Assembly: GCF_022489065.1 (NCBI RefSeq)
Contig: NZ_JAKVTW010000002.1
Location: 186,001 to 250,000 of the forward strand
Direction: 5' to 3'
Length of the DNA stretch: 64,000 nt
Source of the DNA: Vreelandella neptunia
Lineage (GTDB): Bacteria; Pseudomonadota; Gammaproteobacteria; Pseudomonadales; Halomonadaceae
The notes under the pieces were generated by a model. The model did no database searches. It was given only the letters and a program-made list of their open reading frames with translations, and was not told the DNA's origin. Positions 53,203 to 63,242 of the stretch are shown one piece after another; position 1 is the first letter of the stretch, and each line of letters opens with the position of its first letter. A program made the translations under genes and the position numbers.

Positions 53203-54353
53203 AGAGACTCCTCACGCTGACACGTTGTTAGCGCTGCTAATAACTGATCGATATGGTCACGGGTATGACCTGCGCTTAGCGTAATACGCAAGCGTGCTTC
53301 ACCACTGGGTACCGTAGGTGGGCGAATCGCTCCTACGTGTATGCCCCGCTGTTGCAGTTGCGCTGCCCAGCTTAGGGTGCGTATTTCATCACCCAAAATC
53401 AGTGGCTGAATAGGGGTGGCCGAATCGTTGAGCGGGAGCCCCAAGAGAAGCGCTTCGCGGCGAAAGTAAGCAATATTGGCGTTGAGCTGGACGCGGTGTC
53501 CAGGTTCACCCTGAACGATCTCCAGCGCTTTCAGGGTGGCGGCGGCAATCGCCGGGGGTTGGGCGGTGGTGTAGATATAGCTGCGTGAAAACTGAATCAA
53601 GTGCTCGATTAGCTCGGCATCCCCGGCCACAAAAGCCCCGGCGGTACCTAATGCTTTGCCCAGGGTGCCGACCAAAATCGGCACCTCTGTGCTGTTCCAG
53701 GTGCTGCCCACGCAGCCGCTGCCATTGTCGCCTAACACGCCCACGCCGTGGGCGTCATCGATCATTAGCCACGCATGGTGGCGGTGAGCACTGGCGACGA
53801 GACTGGCAATGTCAGCGACATCGCCATCCATGCTAAAAACGCCATCGCTGACCACGAGCTTGTGGGCGCACTCACTGCGTGCCAGCAGGCTTTCCAGGTC
53901 AATGGCGTCGCGGTGATGAAAACGCCTTGAGCGGGCACCGCTTAATACGGCGCCATCAATTAGCGACGCGTGGTTGAGGCGGTCTTGGAAAATAGCGGTA
54001 TGGCGATCTGCCAACGCTTGAAGCACGCCGAGATTGGCCATATAGCCGGTAGAAAACAGCAGCGCACGTTCACGGCCTGTCCAGCGCGCTAACGCTTCTT
54101 CCAGGGCGTCGTGAATCTCCAGATGACCGCTGACCAAATGCGAAGCGCCTGCACCCGCACCAAAGCGGCGCGCGCCTTCCGCCTGGGCCTCAAAAACGCG
54201 AGGGTCTTGGGTGAGGCCCAGGTAGTCGTTACCGGCAAAGTCGAGAGCCGAACTGGATGAGTCGCTTGCCACCACTTGGCGGGATCGCCAGCGTTGCGCC
54301 TGCTGGCGATCAGCGCGGGCGTCGGCCAGTCGCTGTCGCCATGCTTCAGACAC
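53184..54353 (-). CDS. bioF: 8-amino-7-oxononanoate synthase BioF
   Basis: A 389-residue PLP enzyme condensing pimeloyl-ACP with alanine. Blocks: [67 protein letters not shown] and the PLP lysine in [14 protein letters not shown] near 240. Overlaps bioB by 8 bases. Confidence 0.95.
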   Translation of the reverse strand: MSEAWRQRLADARADRQQAQRWRSRQVVASDSSSSALDFAGNDYLGLTQDPRVFEAQAEGARRFGAGAGASHLVSGHLEIHDALEEALARWTGRERALLFSTGYMANLGVLQALADRHTAIFQDRLNHASLIDGAVLSGARSRRFHHRDAIDLESLLARSECAHKLVVSDGVFSMDGDVADIASLVASAHRHHAWLMIDDAHGVGVLGDNGSGCVGSTWNSTEVPILVGTLGKALGTAGAFVAGDAELIEHLIQFSRSYIYTTAQPPAIAAATLKALEIVQGEPGHRVQLNANIAYFRREALLLGLPLNDSATPIQPLILGDEIRTLSWAAQLQQRGIHVGAIRPPTVPSGEARLRITLSAGHTRDHIDQLLAALTTCQREESLCLTHA

Positions 54354-55440
54354 TTGCGTCTACCGCCAGCTCGGCGACGCGTTCGGCGTGCACCTGCTGC
54401 TGTGCCTGTTGGGCAAGGCGTGCGGCTTGGGTATCTTCGCTTTCGCAGGTTTCGATCTTTTCAGGGTGCAGGCCCAGCTTGGCAAACAGCGCACGGTCGC
54501 GATCCACTTGAGGGTTGCCGGTGGTCAGCAGCTTGTCGCCGTAGAAAATCGAGTTGGCGCCTGCTAAAAACGCCAGCGCCTGGGTCGATTCGTTCATTTG
54601 CTCGCGGCCAGCGGAGAGCCGCACGTGGCTTTGTGGCATCATGATGCGAGCGACCGCAATAGCGCGGATAAACTCGATGGGGTCTAAATCTTCGACATTT
54701 TCCAGCGGTGTGCCGGGCACTTTCACCAGCATATTGATGGGTACGGACTCAGGGTGCGGTGAGAGCTTGGCCAGCTGTTGCAGCAGCGCGCTACGATCCT
54801 GGGCCTTTTCGCCCATGCCAAGAATGCCACCAGAGCAGACCTTCATACCCGCATCACGCACGTTAGAGAGGGTTTCCAGCCGGTCGGAATAGGTGCGGGT
54901 GGTGATGATTTCGCCGTAGAACTCCGGTGAGGTGTCCAGGTTGTGGTTGTAGTAATCGAGCCCCGCCGTGGCCAGTCGGCTAGCCTGTTCGCCGTCGACC
55001 ATTCCCAGGGTCATGCAGGTCTCCAGGCCCACCGCTTTTACCTGACGCACCATCTCTTCGACCAGCAGTAAATCCTTATCCCGCGGGCTGCGCCAGGCGG
55101 CACCCATACAAAAACGGCTGGCACCGGCTTCTTTAGCAGCCTTGGCTTGTTCGACCACCTTTTCAATTTCCAGCAGCTTCTCTTTCTCCAGCTGGGTATT
55201 GTAGTGGCCCGACTGGGGACAGTACTTGCAGTCTTCCGGGCAGGCGCCGGTCTTGATCGACAGCAGGGTAGAGACCTGCACCGCGTTAGCATCAAAGTGG
55301 GCACGGTGAACCTGCTGGGCTTGAAACATCAGGTCATTGAACGGCAGCGCGAAAAGCGCGTTAATCTCGTCTAGCGTCCAGTCGTGGCGTTGTTCATGAA
55401 GGAAATGTTCATGAAGAAGCTGTTCGTGATGCACGGTCAT
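54346..55440 (-). CDS. bioB: Biotin synthase BioB
   Basis: A 364-residue radical-SAM enzyme that inserts sulfur into dethiobiotin. The radical [4Fe-4S] motif is Cys67-x3-Cys71-x2-Cys74 ([13 protein letters not shown]). [24 protein letters not shown] and the arginine of LSAGREQM, a ligand of the second cluster in this family, are present. It is first in the operon and is preceded by BirA-like operators and a sigma70-type promoter. Confidence 0.95.
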   Translation of the reverse strand: MTVHHEQLLHEHFLHEQRHDWTLDEINALFALPFNDLMFQAQQVHRAHFDANAVQVSTLLSIKTGACPEDCKYCPQSGHYNTQLEKEKLLEIEKVVEQAKAAKEAGASRFCMGAAWRSPRDKDLLLVEEMVRQVKAVGLETCMTLGMVDGEQASRLATAGLDYYNHNLDTSPEFYGEIITTRTYSDRLETLSNVRDAGMKVCSGGILGMGEKAQDRSALLQQLAKLSPHPESVPINMLVKVPGTPLENVEDLDPIEFIRAIAVARIMMPQSHVRLSAGREQMNESTQALAFLAGANSIFYGDKLLTTGNPQVDRDRALFAKLGLHPEKIETCESEDTQAARLAQQAQQQVHAERVAELAVDASV

Positions 55441-55441
55441 G

Positions 55442-55473
55442 GTGTAAACCTTTTTACCTTTAATAGTTGACGA
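55442..55473 (-). promoter_or_regulatory. BirA-like biotin operator 1 at the bioB start site
   Basis: Read on the minus strand: TCGTCAACT, 14 bases, GGTTTACAC. The right arm matches 8 of 9 positions of the BirA consensus (TTGTAAACC-N14/15-GGTTTACAA) and the left arm 6 of 9. It covers the predicted transcription start of bioB, where bound BirA-biotinyl-AMP would block it. Confidence 0.65.
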
Positions 55474-55474
55474 G

Positions 55475-55504
55475 ACTTTAGCGGCGTTGCGCTTTGGGTG
55501 TCAA
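55475..55504 (-). promoter_or_regulatory. bioB promoter
   Basis: On the minus strand TTGACA (55504-55499), an 18-base spacer and TAAAGT (55480-55475). The -35 is consensus, the -10 matches four of six. It sits between two BirA-like operators. Confidence 0.6.
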
Positions 55505-55529
55505 CGTTGGATATTTTTTAGGTTTACGG
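55498..55529 (+). promoter_or_regulatory. BirA-like biotin operator 2 over the bioB -35
   Basis: On the plus strand GTGTCAACG, 14 bases, GGTTTACGG: the same half-site pattern and spacing as operator 1 but in opposite orientation. Its left arm covers the bioB -35 box, and it faces the divergent mntA gene. Confidence 0.5.
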
Positions 55530-55583
55530 TGGTGGCGAGGAAATATGCTAGCCTTTGCATAACCCCACCCGAGGTGAGCTACT

Positions 55584-55889
55584 ATGCGTTTGAGCGACTA
55601 TCAGCGCCAAATGATCGTTCAGTCAGTAAAAAGCTGTTTCGGCCCCAAGGCGCGGGTGAAACTATTTGGCTCGCGTACGGATGACCGCCGTCGAGGCGGT
55701 GATATCGATCTATTGATTACCACGGACATACAGGATGTTAATGATATCGTCCGGGCCGAAATGCGTTGTCAGGTGCAACTTCAGCAGGCGCTGGGCGAAC
55801 AAAAAATCGATATGTTGATCGACTACCCCAATAGAGGTCATTACCCAGCCATTTTCCGCATAGCCGAACAATCAGGTATTGCGTTATGA
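55584..55889 (+). CDS. mntA: MntA-type nucleotidyltransferase antitoxin
   Basis: A 101-residue minimal nucleotidyltransferase (MNT). The catalytic motif is GS-x9-DxD: LFGSRTDDRRRGGDIDLLI with Asp40 and Asp42, and a later acidic residue in MLIDYP. In the HepT/MntA system the antitoxin adds AMP to a tyrosine of the toxin. The gene overlaps the HEPN gene as ATGA. It is divergent to bioB with 143 bases between starts. Confidence 0.82.
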   Translation: MRLSDYQRQMIVQSVKSCFGPKARVKLFGSRTDDRRRGGDIDLLITTDIQDVNDIVRAEMRCQVQLQQALGEQKIDMLIDYPNRGHYPAIFRIAEQSGIAL

Positions 55890-56365
55890 CTCAAGATATT
55901 TCGCAACAGCGTTTACTTGATGCTTGGCGCGAGTGTCAGCGTCATAGGCATTTCATTGACTATGCGTTGTCGTCTTTGCAAACGTTGCTACCCATTACCG
56001 GCGAGCGCTTTGCGCGACTAAGTGATGCAGAGATCCAAAGTCTGGATCAATTCGTGCTTCGGTTTGGCAAATTGCAGGATGCTATTGGCGCGCGACTGCT
56101 CCCTTCTGTGCTGCTGTATTTACAGGAGCCTTATGAGGATCGCCCCATGCTGGATAAGCTTCACCGCCTGGAAAAGCTGGGTTACATCGAAGACAGTGAG
56201 CAATGGCAAGCGCTTAGAATGTTGCGCAATCGCTTCGCCCATGAATATCCAGATGACCCCGATAAAAATGCGGCGATCCTGATGTTGGCGATTGAGTCAG
56301 TAGCCAATTTGAGTTCTATTCTGGAGCGCATTGACCAAAAGCTTGCGCTTTCTTCTATCGCGTAA
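55886..56365 (+). CDS. hepT: HepT-type HEPN ribonuclease toxin
   Basis: A 159-residue all-helical HEPN protein. The active-site motif Rx4HxY is exact: Arg114, His119, Tyr121 in RNRFAHEYP. The tyrosine is the residue AMPylated by the partner antitoxin in characterised HepT systems. Here the order is antitoxin then toxin, with translational coupling. At 159 residues it is somewhat longer than many DUF86-type HepT proteins. Confidence 0.82.
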   Translation: MTQDISQQRLLDAWRECQRHRHFIDYALSSLQTLLPITGERFARLSDAEIQSLDQFVLRFGKLQDAIGARLLPSVLLYLQEPYEDRPMLDKLHRLEKLGYIEDSEQWQALRMLRNRFAHEYPDDPDKNAAILMLAIESVANLSSILERIDQKLALSSIA

Positions 56366-56521
56366 TCATTTCCTTATAGCCCTGTTCTTATGGCTCTGCT
56401 CTTATGACAAAGTGCCTAGCTGATCAGCGCTACCCTGCTTTATACTCTGCGCCCTTTTCCATTCTCGTTAGTTCTTGTTTTAACTTTTTCACTCTTGGCT
56501 TTTTCACCCTCTGGAGCGCGG

Positions 56522-57295
56522 ATGTCTGTTTTTGAAAGCTCTGTTGATAAAAGCGCTGTGAATGATCGCTCTGTTGTTGGTTCTGGAAACAGTCCCGCCA
56601 GTGAACAGCCGCGTCCGCCGCGGCGCGAGTTCAAGGCGCGGGGCAGTTTTGTCACTCGCTGCGATAACTGCCAGCTACCCGTACTGAACTGCCTGTGCCC
56701 CTATCAGGTGAAGGCAGAAAGTCATGCTCAGGTCTGGCTAATAACGCACCCGATAGAGCACTTCAAGCCGACGAATACCGGACGCTTGATTCGCGATGTG
56801 ATCACGTCGACCCAGGTGTTTACCTGGTACCGCACGGCGCCGGATGCCCGGTTAGCTGCGTTGCTAAAAGACCCACGTTACGCGCCCTTTGTGATTTTTC
56901 CGGACGATCAGCCCGACTACGTGGATCGGGTGGTTGGCATAGACGCGGTGCATGCGGCGAAAGCGCAGGCGCGCATTCCGGTATTTATTATTCTGGATGG
57001 CACTTGGCGTCAGGCGCGGCGCATGTTTCGCAAGAGTGCTTACCTGGATGGTTTGCCGGTACTACCGCTGCGCACCGAACGGGAGACGCGCTATCGGCTG
57101 CGCAAACCGGCGTCTAAAGCGCATTTATGTACCGCAGAAGTGGCCATCGAGTTGCTGCGTCAGGGTGGCGATACGGTCGCGGCAGATGTGCTGGATGATT
57201 ACTTTGACGTGTTTAACGATAGCTACGCGGCGAGCCGATTGCATCACAAAATCGACCCGCCGACAGCTGCAATGCGACGTCTAGCCGCCAAATAG
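56522..57295 (+). CDS. tapT: DTW-domain tRNA-uridine aminocarboxypropyltransferase (TapT/YfiP-like)
   Basis: A 257-residue enzyme that adds the 3-amino-3-carboxypropyl group of SAM to uridine 47 of tRNA (family knowledge). A zinc-binding Cys cluster CDNCQLPVLNCLCPY lies near 47. LITHPIEHFKPTNTGRLI follows, then the DTW-like motif ILDGTWRQARRMFRKS near 160 and YRLRKPASKAHLCTAEVA near 195. GGAG lies before the ATG at 56522. The upstream frame to 56495 is not needed. Its 3' end overlaps the convergent TraB-family gene by 15 bases. Confidence 0.8.
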   Translation: MSVFESSVDKSAVNDRSVVGSGNSPASEQPRPPRREFKARGSFVTRCDNCQLPVLNCLCPYQVKAESHAQVWLITHPIEHFKPTNTGRLIRDVITSTQVFTWYRTAPDARLAALLKDPRYAPFVIFPDDQPDYVDRVVGIDAVHAAKAQARIPVFIILDGTWRQARRMFRKSAYLDGLPVLPLRTERETRYRLRKPASKAHLCTAEVAIELLRQGGDTVAADVLDDYFDVFNDSYAASRLHHKIDPPTAAMRRLAAK

Positions 57296-58555
57296 TGCGC
57301 CGGCGATTCTGAACCCGGCTACCCAGGTGCCGATGGCAGAACCTACGGTGGCAAGGATAAATACCAGCAGGGTGCGCGATACGCGGTTTTGCCACCAGCC
57401 TTTGAGCTGCGTGACATCGTGGCGAAGCGATGAAAAATCGCGCACTTTGGGTTTGCGCATATAGAGCTCAACCCCAGCGGCCACAAAGCCCGCGCCGATA
57501 GTGGGGTTCAGCGAGGTCAGAGGAGCGGCAAAGAAGGTGGCAATCACAGTGATGGGATGCGCCAGGGCGATAATCGTCGCACCGCCAGAGAGAATGCCGT
57601 TAATCAAGAACCACTCCAGCACCAACTGCCAGCCCAGGCCAGTATTGCGCGAGAAGCCAATCGCAAAGCCGGTGAGCACTAAGGCGGTAATCAGCCAAGG
57701 CAACGCTTTCCAAATTTTGGACGGCGGCGGGGTGGCTTCCAGCGACTCTCTCTCAACCTTGGGGTTGGCAGGTAGCGGGGCTTCCAAATGTTCGCCGGTG
57801 CCTTTTAGGTGGCCTGCGCCGATAACCACTAGTACGTGCTGATAGCGCCCTGGCGGCGCCTCTTCGGCCAAGCGAAGCGCCATGTAGCGGTCGCGTTCGC
57901 GAATCAGCGGGGTGTAGAGCGCTTCTGATTCGGCGGCGAACTCGCTGAAGGTCGCTTCCAGCATATCGCCTTCTTTGAGTTTTTCGATATCCTCTTTGGA
58001 AACGTCCTGACGCGAGAGTACGCTGCCAATCAGGCCCGAGAAGAGCGAAAAGCGCTGCCACCAAGGCACGTTGCGGTAAATGCGTTTCAGCGTTACGCCT
58101 ACATCTCGGTCGACCAGGAGCAGTGGCAGCTGGAGACGGCTGGCTTCTTCGACTGCAGCGCGCATTTCGGCCCCAGGTTGAATACCTGACTGGTCGGCAA
58201 TCCGCTGCTGAAAGGCACCGAGCGCTAAGCTCGCCGCGACCATGCCCGCTTTGCCTTCCCTGAATACTTGGAACAGATCCTGTTCGCCCATGGCGTCGGG
58301 GTTAGACATGCTGTGGTGGCGGGCATCGCAAAGCTCAATAGCGACGGCATCAAAGGCGCCACTAGCCAATAGCGCACGGACATCGTCGGCGCTCTCTGCC
58401 GACACATGGGCCGTACCCAGCAGCGTGTAGCGGGTTTCGCCAATGGTGAAGGTTTTTAACGGCCCGCTAGTGGCCGGAAGCGAAGTCGGCGTTGCTGTCA
58501 GTGGCCCGCTCTCTTCCTCAGAAGCTTCTTGGTGTGACGTATCATCTTGGTTCAT
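57281..58555 (-). CDS. TraB family membrane protein
   Basis: A 424-residue protein. The TraB/GumN domain has LLGTAHVSAESADDVRALL near 47, AVAIELCDARHHSM near 71 and VVIGAGHLKGTGEHL near 250. The C-terminal ~150 residues hold several membrane segments (ALPWLITALVLTGFAIGF, VLEWFLINGILSGGATIIAL and others). It resembles the pheromone-shutdown TraB family, whose bacterial role is unknown. No partner genes are apparent. Confidence 0.82.
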   Translation of the reverse strand: MNQDDTSHQEASEEESGPLTATPTSLPATSGPLKTFTIGETRYTLLGTAHVSAESADDVRALLASGAFDAVAIELCDARHHSMSNPDAMGEQDLFQVFREGKAGMVAASLALGAFQQRIADQSGIQPGAEMRAAVEEASRLQLPLLLVDRDVGVTLKRIYRNVPWWQRFSLFSGLIGSVLSRQDVSKEDIEKLKEGDMLEATFSEFAAESEALYTPLIRERDRYMALRLAEEAPPGRYQHVLVVIGAGHLKGTGEHLEAPLPANPKVERESLEATPPPSKIWKALPWLITALVLTGFAIGFSRNTGLGWQLVLEWFLINGILSGGATIIALAHPITVIATFFAAPLTSLNPTIGAGFVAAGVELYMRKPKVRDFSSLRHDVTQLKGWWQNRVSRTLLVFILATVGSAIGTWVAGFRIAGALFGG

Positions 58556-58599
58556 TAACAGCTCTCAAATCGATCAATAAAGGGTCCGGCGTGAAGTGC

Positions 58600-60048
58600 T
58601 TAGCGCCGCCAGAAGGCGGGGGTAAATAGCACCAGTACCGTAAAAATTTCCAGGCGACCTAGCAGCATGGCCATCACCAGTATCCATTTTGCCAGGCTAG
58701 GTATTTCGCCATAGTTGGTGCTGGCTTCGCCCAGAGCGGGCCCGAGGTTGTTAAGCGCTGAGCCTACCGTCGACCAAGCGGTTACCTGGTCAACACCAGT
58801 GGCCATCACCCCCACTAGCATTATTAAGAACAGCAGTACATAAACCGAAAAGAACCCCCACACTGCTTGGGCGATGCTGTCGGGAACGCTGACCTTGCCG
58901 ACTTTGACCGCAATCACTGCGTTAGGGTGAATCAAACGCATGATTTCCCGCATGCCCTGCTTAATGATCAAAATAATCCGAATCACTTTGATACCACCAC
59001 CGGTAGAACCGGAGCAGCCGCCGACAAAAGCAGCCACAAACAGCAAAAAAGGTAGGGCACCCGGCCACATGGAGAAATCAGCGACACTGTAGCCGGCGGT
59101 AGTGGCGACGGAAACGACTTGAAAAACCCCGTGCCGTAAGCCGCGCAACGTGTCATAGGTGTCCGTCAGCCAGAGTGAAAGCACGGTGATCACGGCCAGC
59201 GCGAGCAGAAACAGCATTAGAAAGCGTGCTTCTGGATCGTGGAAATAGTGCATTAAGCTTTTTTCACGCCAAGCAATGAAGTGCAGGCTAAAGCTGAACG
59301 CAGAAATCAGCATAAAAGCGATACAGATCATTTCAATCGTGGCGCTATCAAAATAGCCAATACTGGCGTCATAGGTAGAAAAACCGCCGTTGGCGACGGT
59401 TGAAAAACTGTGGCTTAACGCATCGAACCAGCTCATGCCTGCCAGCATATAGGCGATCATACAGGCCACGGTGAGCGTGGCGTAGATGTACCACAGCGCT
59501 TTGGCGGTTTCGGTGATGCGTGGCGTTAGCTTTGAATCTTTTAGCGGCCCGGGGATTTCGGTGCGATAAAGCGCCATGCCGCCAACGCCCAAGGTGGGCA
59601 ATATGGCGACCGCCAAAACCACGATCCCCATCCCGCCCAACCACTGAAGTTGCTGGCGATAATAGAGAATCGATTCGGGTAAAAAATCGATGCCGGTAAT
59701 CACGGTGGCGCCGGTGGTGGTCAAGCCGGAGAACGACTCAAATACCGCATCGGTAATATTTAACGAGCTTTCCCCAAATAGCATCAGCGGCAGTGAACCG
59801 AAGAGCGCCAGCACCGTCCAGAACATCGCGGCAATAATAAAACCATCGCGGATGCGCAGCTCTTTTTGCGAGTGGCGATTGGGTAGATAAAGCAGTAGTC
59901 CGGTCGCCACTGAAATGGCCATGCCGCTTATAAATGCACTCCATACACCGTCGCGAAACCACAGTGACATCAGCGTTGGGGGGAGCATGGTCAAGCTGAA
60001 TAGCATCAGCAGCAGCCCCAAAATGCGCAAAATAACCCGCAGACTCAT
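58600..60048 (-). CDS. trkH: Trk potassium uptake channel TrkH
   Basis: A 482-residue inner-membrane K+ channel with four M1-P-M2 repeats. Filter loops are visible as SGLTTTGATVITG, SHSFSTVANGGFSTYD, VVSVATTAGYSVADFS and AWSTVGSALNNLGPALGE, each with the filter Gly. It lies 52 bases downstream of trkA. K+ uptake through TrkAH is central to osmoadaptation in halophiles. Confidence 0.94.
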   Translation of the reverse strand: MSLRVILRILGLLLMLFSLTMLPPTLMSLWFRDGVWSAFISGMAISVATGLLLYLPNRHSQKELRIRDGFIIAAMFWTVLALFGSLPLMLFGESSLNITDAVFESFSGLTTTGATVITGIDFLPESILYYRQQLQWLGGMGIVVLAVAILPTLGVGGMALYRTEIPGPLKDSKLTPRITETAKALWYIYATLTVACMIAYMLAGMSWFDALSHSFSTVANGGFSTYDASIGYFDSATIEMICIAFMLISAFSFSLHFIAWREKSLMHYFHDPEARFLMLFLLALAVITVLSLWLTDTYDTLRGLRHGVFQVVSVATTAGYSVADFSMWPGALPFLLFVAAFVGGCSGSTGGGIKVIRIILIIKQGMREIMRLIHPNAVIAVKVGKVSVPDSIAQAVWGFFSVYVLLFLIMLVGVMATGVDQVTAWSTVGSALNNLGPALGEASTNYGEIPSLAKWILVMAMLLGRLEIFTVLVLFTPAFWRR

Positions 60049-60100
60049 GGTTGTCGCATGCTCCTGTTATTAGCTGCCATTGGCAGTCGCTCGGGGGTTA

Positions 60101-61474
60101 TCAAAAGAACGTTAAACCGACTTGGAACAGGCGCTCCACATCGCGAATGCGGCGTTTGTCGATCACAAACAGAATCACATGGTCGCCGCTCTCAACTTTC
60201 ACATCGCCGTGAGCGATGATGACCTCTTTACCGCGCACAATCGCACCGATGGTGGTGCCTTCGGGAAGGTCGATTTCGCGAATAGTGCGGCCCACCACTT
60301 TGGACGACTGCTTATCGCCGTGGGCGATGGCTTCAATCGCTTCAGCGGCGCCTCGGCGCAGTGAGTGAACGTTGACAATATCGCCACGACGCACGTGGGT
60401 GAGCAGGCTGCCGATAGTTGCCTGCTGAGGTGAAATCGCAATATCGATGTCGCCGCCCTGGACTAAATCCACGTAGGCGGCGTTGTTAATCAGTGTCAGC
60501 ACCTTCTTGGCGCCTAAACGCTTGGCGAGCAGCGACGACATGATATTGACCTCGTCGTCGTTGGTGAGCGCGCAGAAGATATCGCACTCTTCGATGTTCT
60601 CCTCTTCCAGCAGCCGCTTGCTGGTGGCGCTGCCATGGAGCACCACGGTGCGATCCAACCGTTCAGAGAGCGTGGTGCAGCGCTCCAGGTTGTGCTCGAT
60701 GATCTTGACCTGGTGGCTATGCTCCAGATGTTCTGCCAGCCGCTCACCGATATTGCCGCCCCCGGCAATGACGACCCGGCGAAAGTCACGCTCGACCCGA
60801 CGTAATTCGCTCATGACCGCGCGAATGTCGCGACGGGCGGCGAGGAAGAAGACCTCGTCGTCGGCTTCGATCACCGTATCGCCGCGGGGAATGATCGGAC
60901 GGCTGCGACGGTAAATCGCCGCCACCCGGGTATCCACGTTGGGCATATGGCGACGTAGAAAGGCCAAATCCTGGCCCACCAGCGGGCCGCCGTAGAACGC
61001 TTTCACCGCCACTAGCTGTACCAAACCACCGGCAAACTCCAATACCTGTAGCGCACCGGGGTGCTCAATCAGACGGCGCACATGGTCGGTAACCACCTGC
61101 TCGGGGCTGATCAGTACATCAATGGGAATGGCTTCGTGGGCGAACAACCCTTTGCGGGTGAGATACGCCGTGGCGCGCACCCGGGCAATTTTGGTCGGGG
61201 TACGAAACAGCGTATGGGCGACCTGACAGGCGATCATGTTGATCTCATCGCTGTTGGTGACGGCTATCAACATATCGGCGTCTTCGCAGCCTGCCTGGCG
61301 CAGCACAATAGGGTAGGATCCCGCCCCGGTAACGGTGCGGATATCGAGTTTGGTGTGTAGATCGCGCAGTTTTTTGGCGTCAGTATCAACGACAGTGATG
61401 TCGTTCTCCTCGCGGGCGAGGTGTTCTGCCAAGGTGCCGCCGACCTGGCCGGCGCCGAGAATGATGATTTTCAT
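60101..61474 (-). CDS. trkA: Trk system NAD-binding subunit TrkA
   Basis: A 457-residue peripheral regulator with two RCK units. The first NAD motif is [27 protein letters not shown] at the N-terminus, the second [28 protein letters not shown] near 234. Each is followed by a TrkA-C domain (about 140-220 and 370-455). It gates TrkH in response to nucleotide. Confidence 0.94.
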   Translation of the reverse strand: MKIIILGAGQVGGTLAEHLAREENDITVVDTDAKKLRDLHTKLDIRTVTGAGSYPIVLRQAGCEDADMLIAVTNSDEINMIACQVAHTLFRTPTKIARVRATAYLTRKGLFAHEAIPIDVLISPEQVVTDHVRRLIEHPGALQVLEFAGGLVQLVAVKAFYGGPLVGQDLAFLRRHMPNVDTRVAAIYRRSRPIIPRGDTVIEADDEVFFLAARRDIRAVMSELRRVERDFRRVVIAGGGNIGERLAEHLEHSHQVKIIEHNLERCTTLSERLDRTVVLHGSATSKRLLEEENIEECDIFCALTNDDEVNIMSSLLAKRLGAKKVLTLINNAAYVDLVQGGDIDIAISPQQATIGSLLTHVRRGDIVNVHSLRRGAAEAIEAIAHGDKQSSKVVGRTIREIDLPEGTTIGAIVRGKEVIIAHGDVKVESGDHVILFVIDKRRIRDVERLFQVGLTFF

Positions 61475-61604
61475 TGCTAAGCATCGGTTCCATTAAAAGC
61501 GCCAGCGCGATGTAGTAAGACCAGGAGGTGGTCTTAGCACTCATTCCTGACATTCAAGACATAAGCTTTCATCCAGGAACGTCTATCATGCGCTGCAATA
61601 AAGA

Positions 61605-61630
61605 CGGCGGCCAGTGTAAACCAGCCGCCG
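61605..61630 (-). terminator. Hairpin after the dodecin gene
   Basis: CGGCGGC and GCCGCCG form a 7-bp GC stem, followed on the minus strand by TCTTTATT. It lies 19 bases past the dodecin stop and upstream of trkA. Confidence 0.6.
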
Positions 61631-61648
61631 CCGAAAAGCAGGTGAGGA

Positions 61649-61855
61649 TTACTCTAGCGTAAAGCCCACTTTAACGGTGACCTGCCAGTGAGCAACTTGA
61701 CCATCTTCAATGTGGCCACGGGTATCGACCACTTCTAGCCAGCGCATGTGCTGAATCGTTTCCGACGCTTTGGCCAAGGCGTTCTGAACGGCTTCTTCAA
61801 TACCCTTTTCTGAAGATCCGGTCAGTTCTACATGCTTGTAGGTGTGATGACTCAT
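61649..61855 (-). CDS. Dodecin family flavin-binding protein
   Basis: A 68-residue dodecin. The fold signature reads [31 protein letters not shown], then [32 protein letters not shown], including the flavin-stacking Trp near 37 and Gln. Dodecins are hollow dodecamers that store or buffer riboflavin/FMN. Monocistronic, with GGAGAC-type ribosome binding site. Confidence 0.9.
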   Translation of the reverse strand: MSHHTYKHVELTGSSEKGIEEAVQNALAKASETIQHMRWLEVVDTRGHIEDGQVAHWQVTVKVGFTLE

Positions 61856-61904
61856 AATGTCTCCTTCCTTGTCATAAATTCACTGCCTCGGCATCAGTTA
61901 GCGC

Positions 61905-63242
61905 CTAGGCAGACCGCTTCTCTAGTCTGGCATAAAAAAAGCCATCGTGACTGCTCTGGGCTGGAAACAATTGACGACCCGCGCCGCTGACAATGCCCCA
62001 GGCAACGTCGTTAGGCGTGGTGACATGCGCATCCGGCGTGCGGGCGAGAAACGCCTCAATCTGCTCACTGTTCTCTTCTGGCAGCACCGAGCAGGTGGCG
62101 TAGAGCAGTGTGCCGCCTTCGCGCAGCATCGGCCAAAGATTGTCTAACAGCTGGCGTTGAAGCTTGGCCAATGGGCGAATATCGTCTTTGCGGCGCAGCT
62201 TTTTGATATCGGGATGGCGGCGGATGACACCGGTACCCGAGCAAGGGGCGTCGAGCAAAATGGCATCAAAGGGTGTGCCGCTCCACCAGTCGCGTTCGGT
62301 GGCATCAGCGTGTTCGAGCACTGCTTCAACGCCTAGGCGACTGAGCGTATCTTCCACCCGCGCCAAGCGCTGGTTATCGCTATCAATAGCGGTAAGATTG
62401 ATATCAAACTGCTCGAGCAGGTGAGCCGTTTTGCCGCCGGGGGCGCAGCAGGCATCCAAAACGTGCGCACCTGGCCGTGGCGCGAGCACCGGGCCTAGCA
62501 ACACCGCTGAGAGCTGTGCGGCCTCGTCCTGAACGCTAATGTGGCCTTCTTCAAAGCCAGGTAGCGACATCACATCGCAGGGTGTTTCCAGCGTGATGGC
62601 GTCTGGAGCATGGGGGCACAGGTGGCCGCTTAACCCCTGTTCGGTCAGTAGCGATAGATAGGCTTCACGATCATTGTGGTGCTGATTCACCCTCAACGTC
62701 ATCGGGCCTGCGTGGTTGTTGGCTTCAATAATATCGCGCCACTGCTCTGGCCACGCCTGACGTAGCGCGTTAAGTAGCCAAGGAGGATGCTCTAGCGCCA
62801 CGCTCTCATCCCGATCTACCTGAGCTTGCAGCGCCTCTGACTCGCGCTGTAAGCGACGCAGGCAGCCATTGAGCACGCGGGTGGCCCACTCTTTGTTCAA
62901 TAAGCGCGCAGCGCCCGCGGTTTCGCCTACCGCTGCATGAGCAGGGATGCGCATATACAGCAACTGATAAATCCCCACCAGCAGCAGCGCCTGAACATCG
63001 CTGTCGCGCTTTTTGAACGGTTGCTTAAGCAGGGCGGCGGCTAACGCTTCCAGGCGCGGTAAGCGACGGCAGGTGCCGAAGCAGAGCTCTTTTAGCAGTC
63101 CACGGTCGCGGGCGACCACGCTGTGCTCATCCAACCCCGCCAAAGAGCCTTGATCGCTGAGTACCGGGGCTAGCGCACGAGCCGCAGCAGCGCGAACTTC
63201 CTGACCACTGCCACCGCTTTGAGGGGAGCGCTTTTGGCTCAT
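61905..63242 (-). CDS. rsmB: 16S rRNA (cytosine(967)-C5)-methyltransferase RsmB
   Basis: A 445-residue enzyme with an N-terminal NusB-like RNA-binding domain (about 10-150). The Rossmann methyltransferase domain has VLDACCAPGGKTAHLLE near 262, the DAPCSGTGVIRRHPDIK block near 333 with one conserved Cys, and the catalytic ATCSVLPEEN near 385. Start overlaps fmt by ATGA, the usual fmt-rsmB arrangement. Confidence 0.94.
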   Translation of the reverse strand: MSQKRSPQSGGSGQEVRAAAARALAPVLSDQGSLAGLDEHSVVARDRGLLKELCFGTCRRLPRLEALAAALLKQPFKKRDSDVQALLLVGIYQLLYMRIPAHAAVGETAGAARLLNKEWATRVLNGCLRRLQRESEALQAQVDRDESVALEHPPWLLNALRQAWPEQWRDIIEANNHAGPMTLRVNQHHNDREAYLSLLTEQGLSGHLCPHAPDAITLETPCDVMSLPGFEEGHISVQDEAAQLSAVLLGPVLAPRPGAHVLDACCAPGGKTAHLLEQFDINLTAIDSDNQRLARVEDTLSRLGVEAVLEHADATERDWWSGTPFDAILLDAPCSGTGVIRRHPDIKKLRRKDDIRPLAKLQRQLLDNLWPMLREGGTLLYATCSVLPEENSEQIEAFLARTPDAHVTTPNDVAWGIVSGAGRQLFPAQSSHDGFFYARLEKRSA

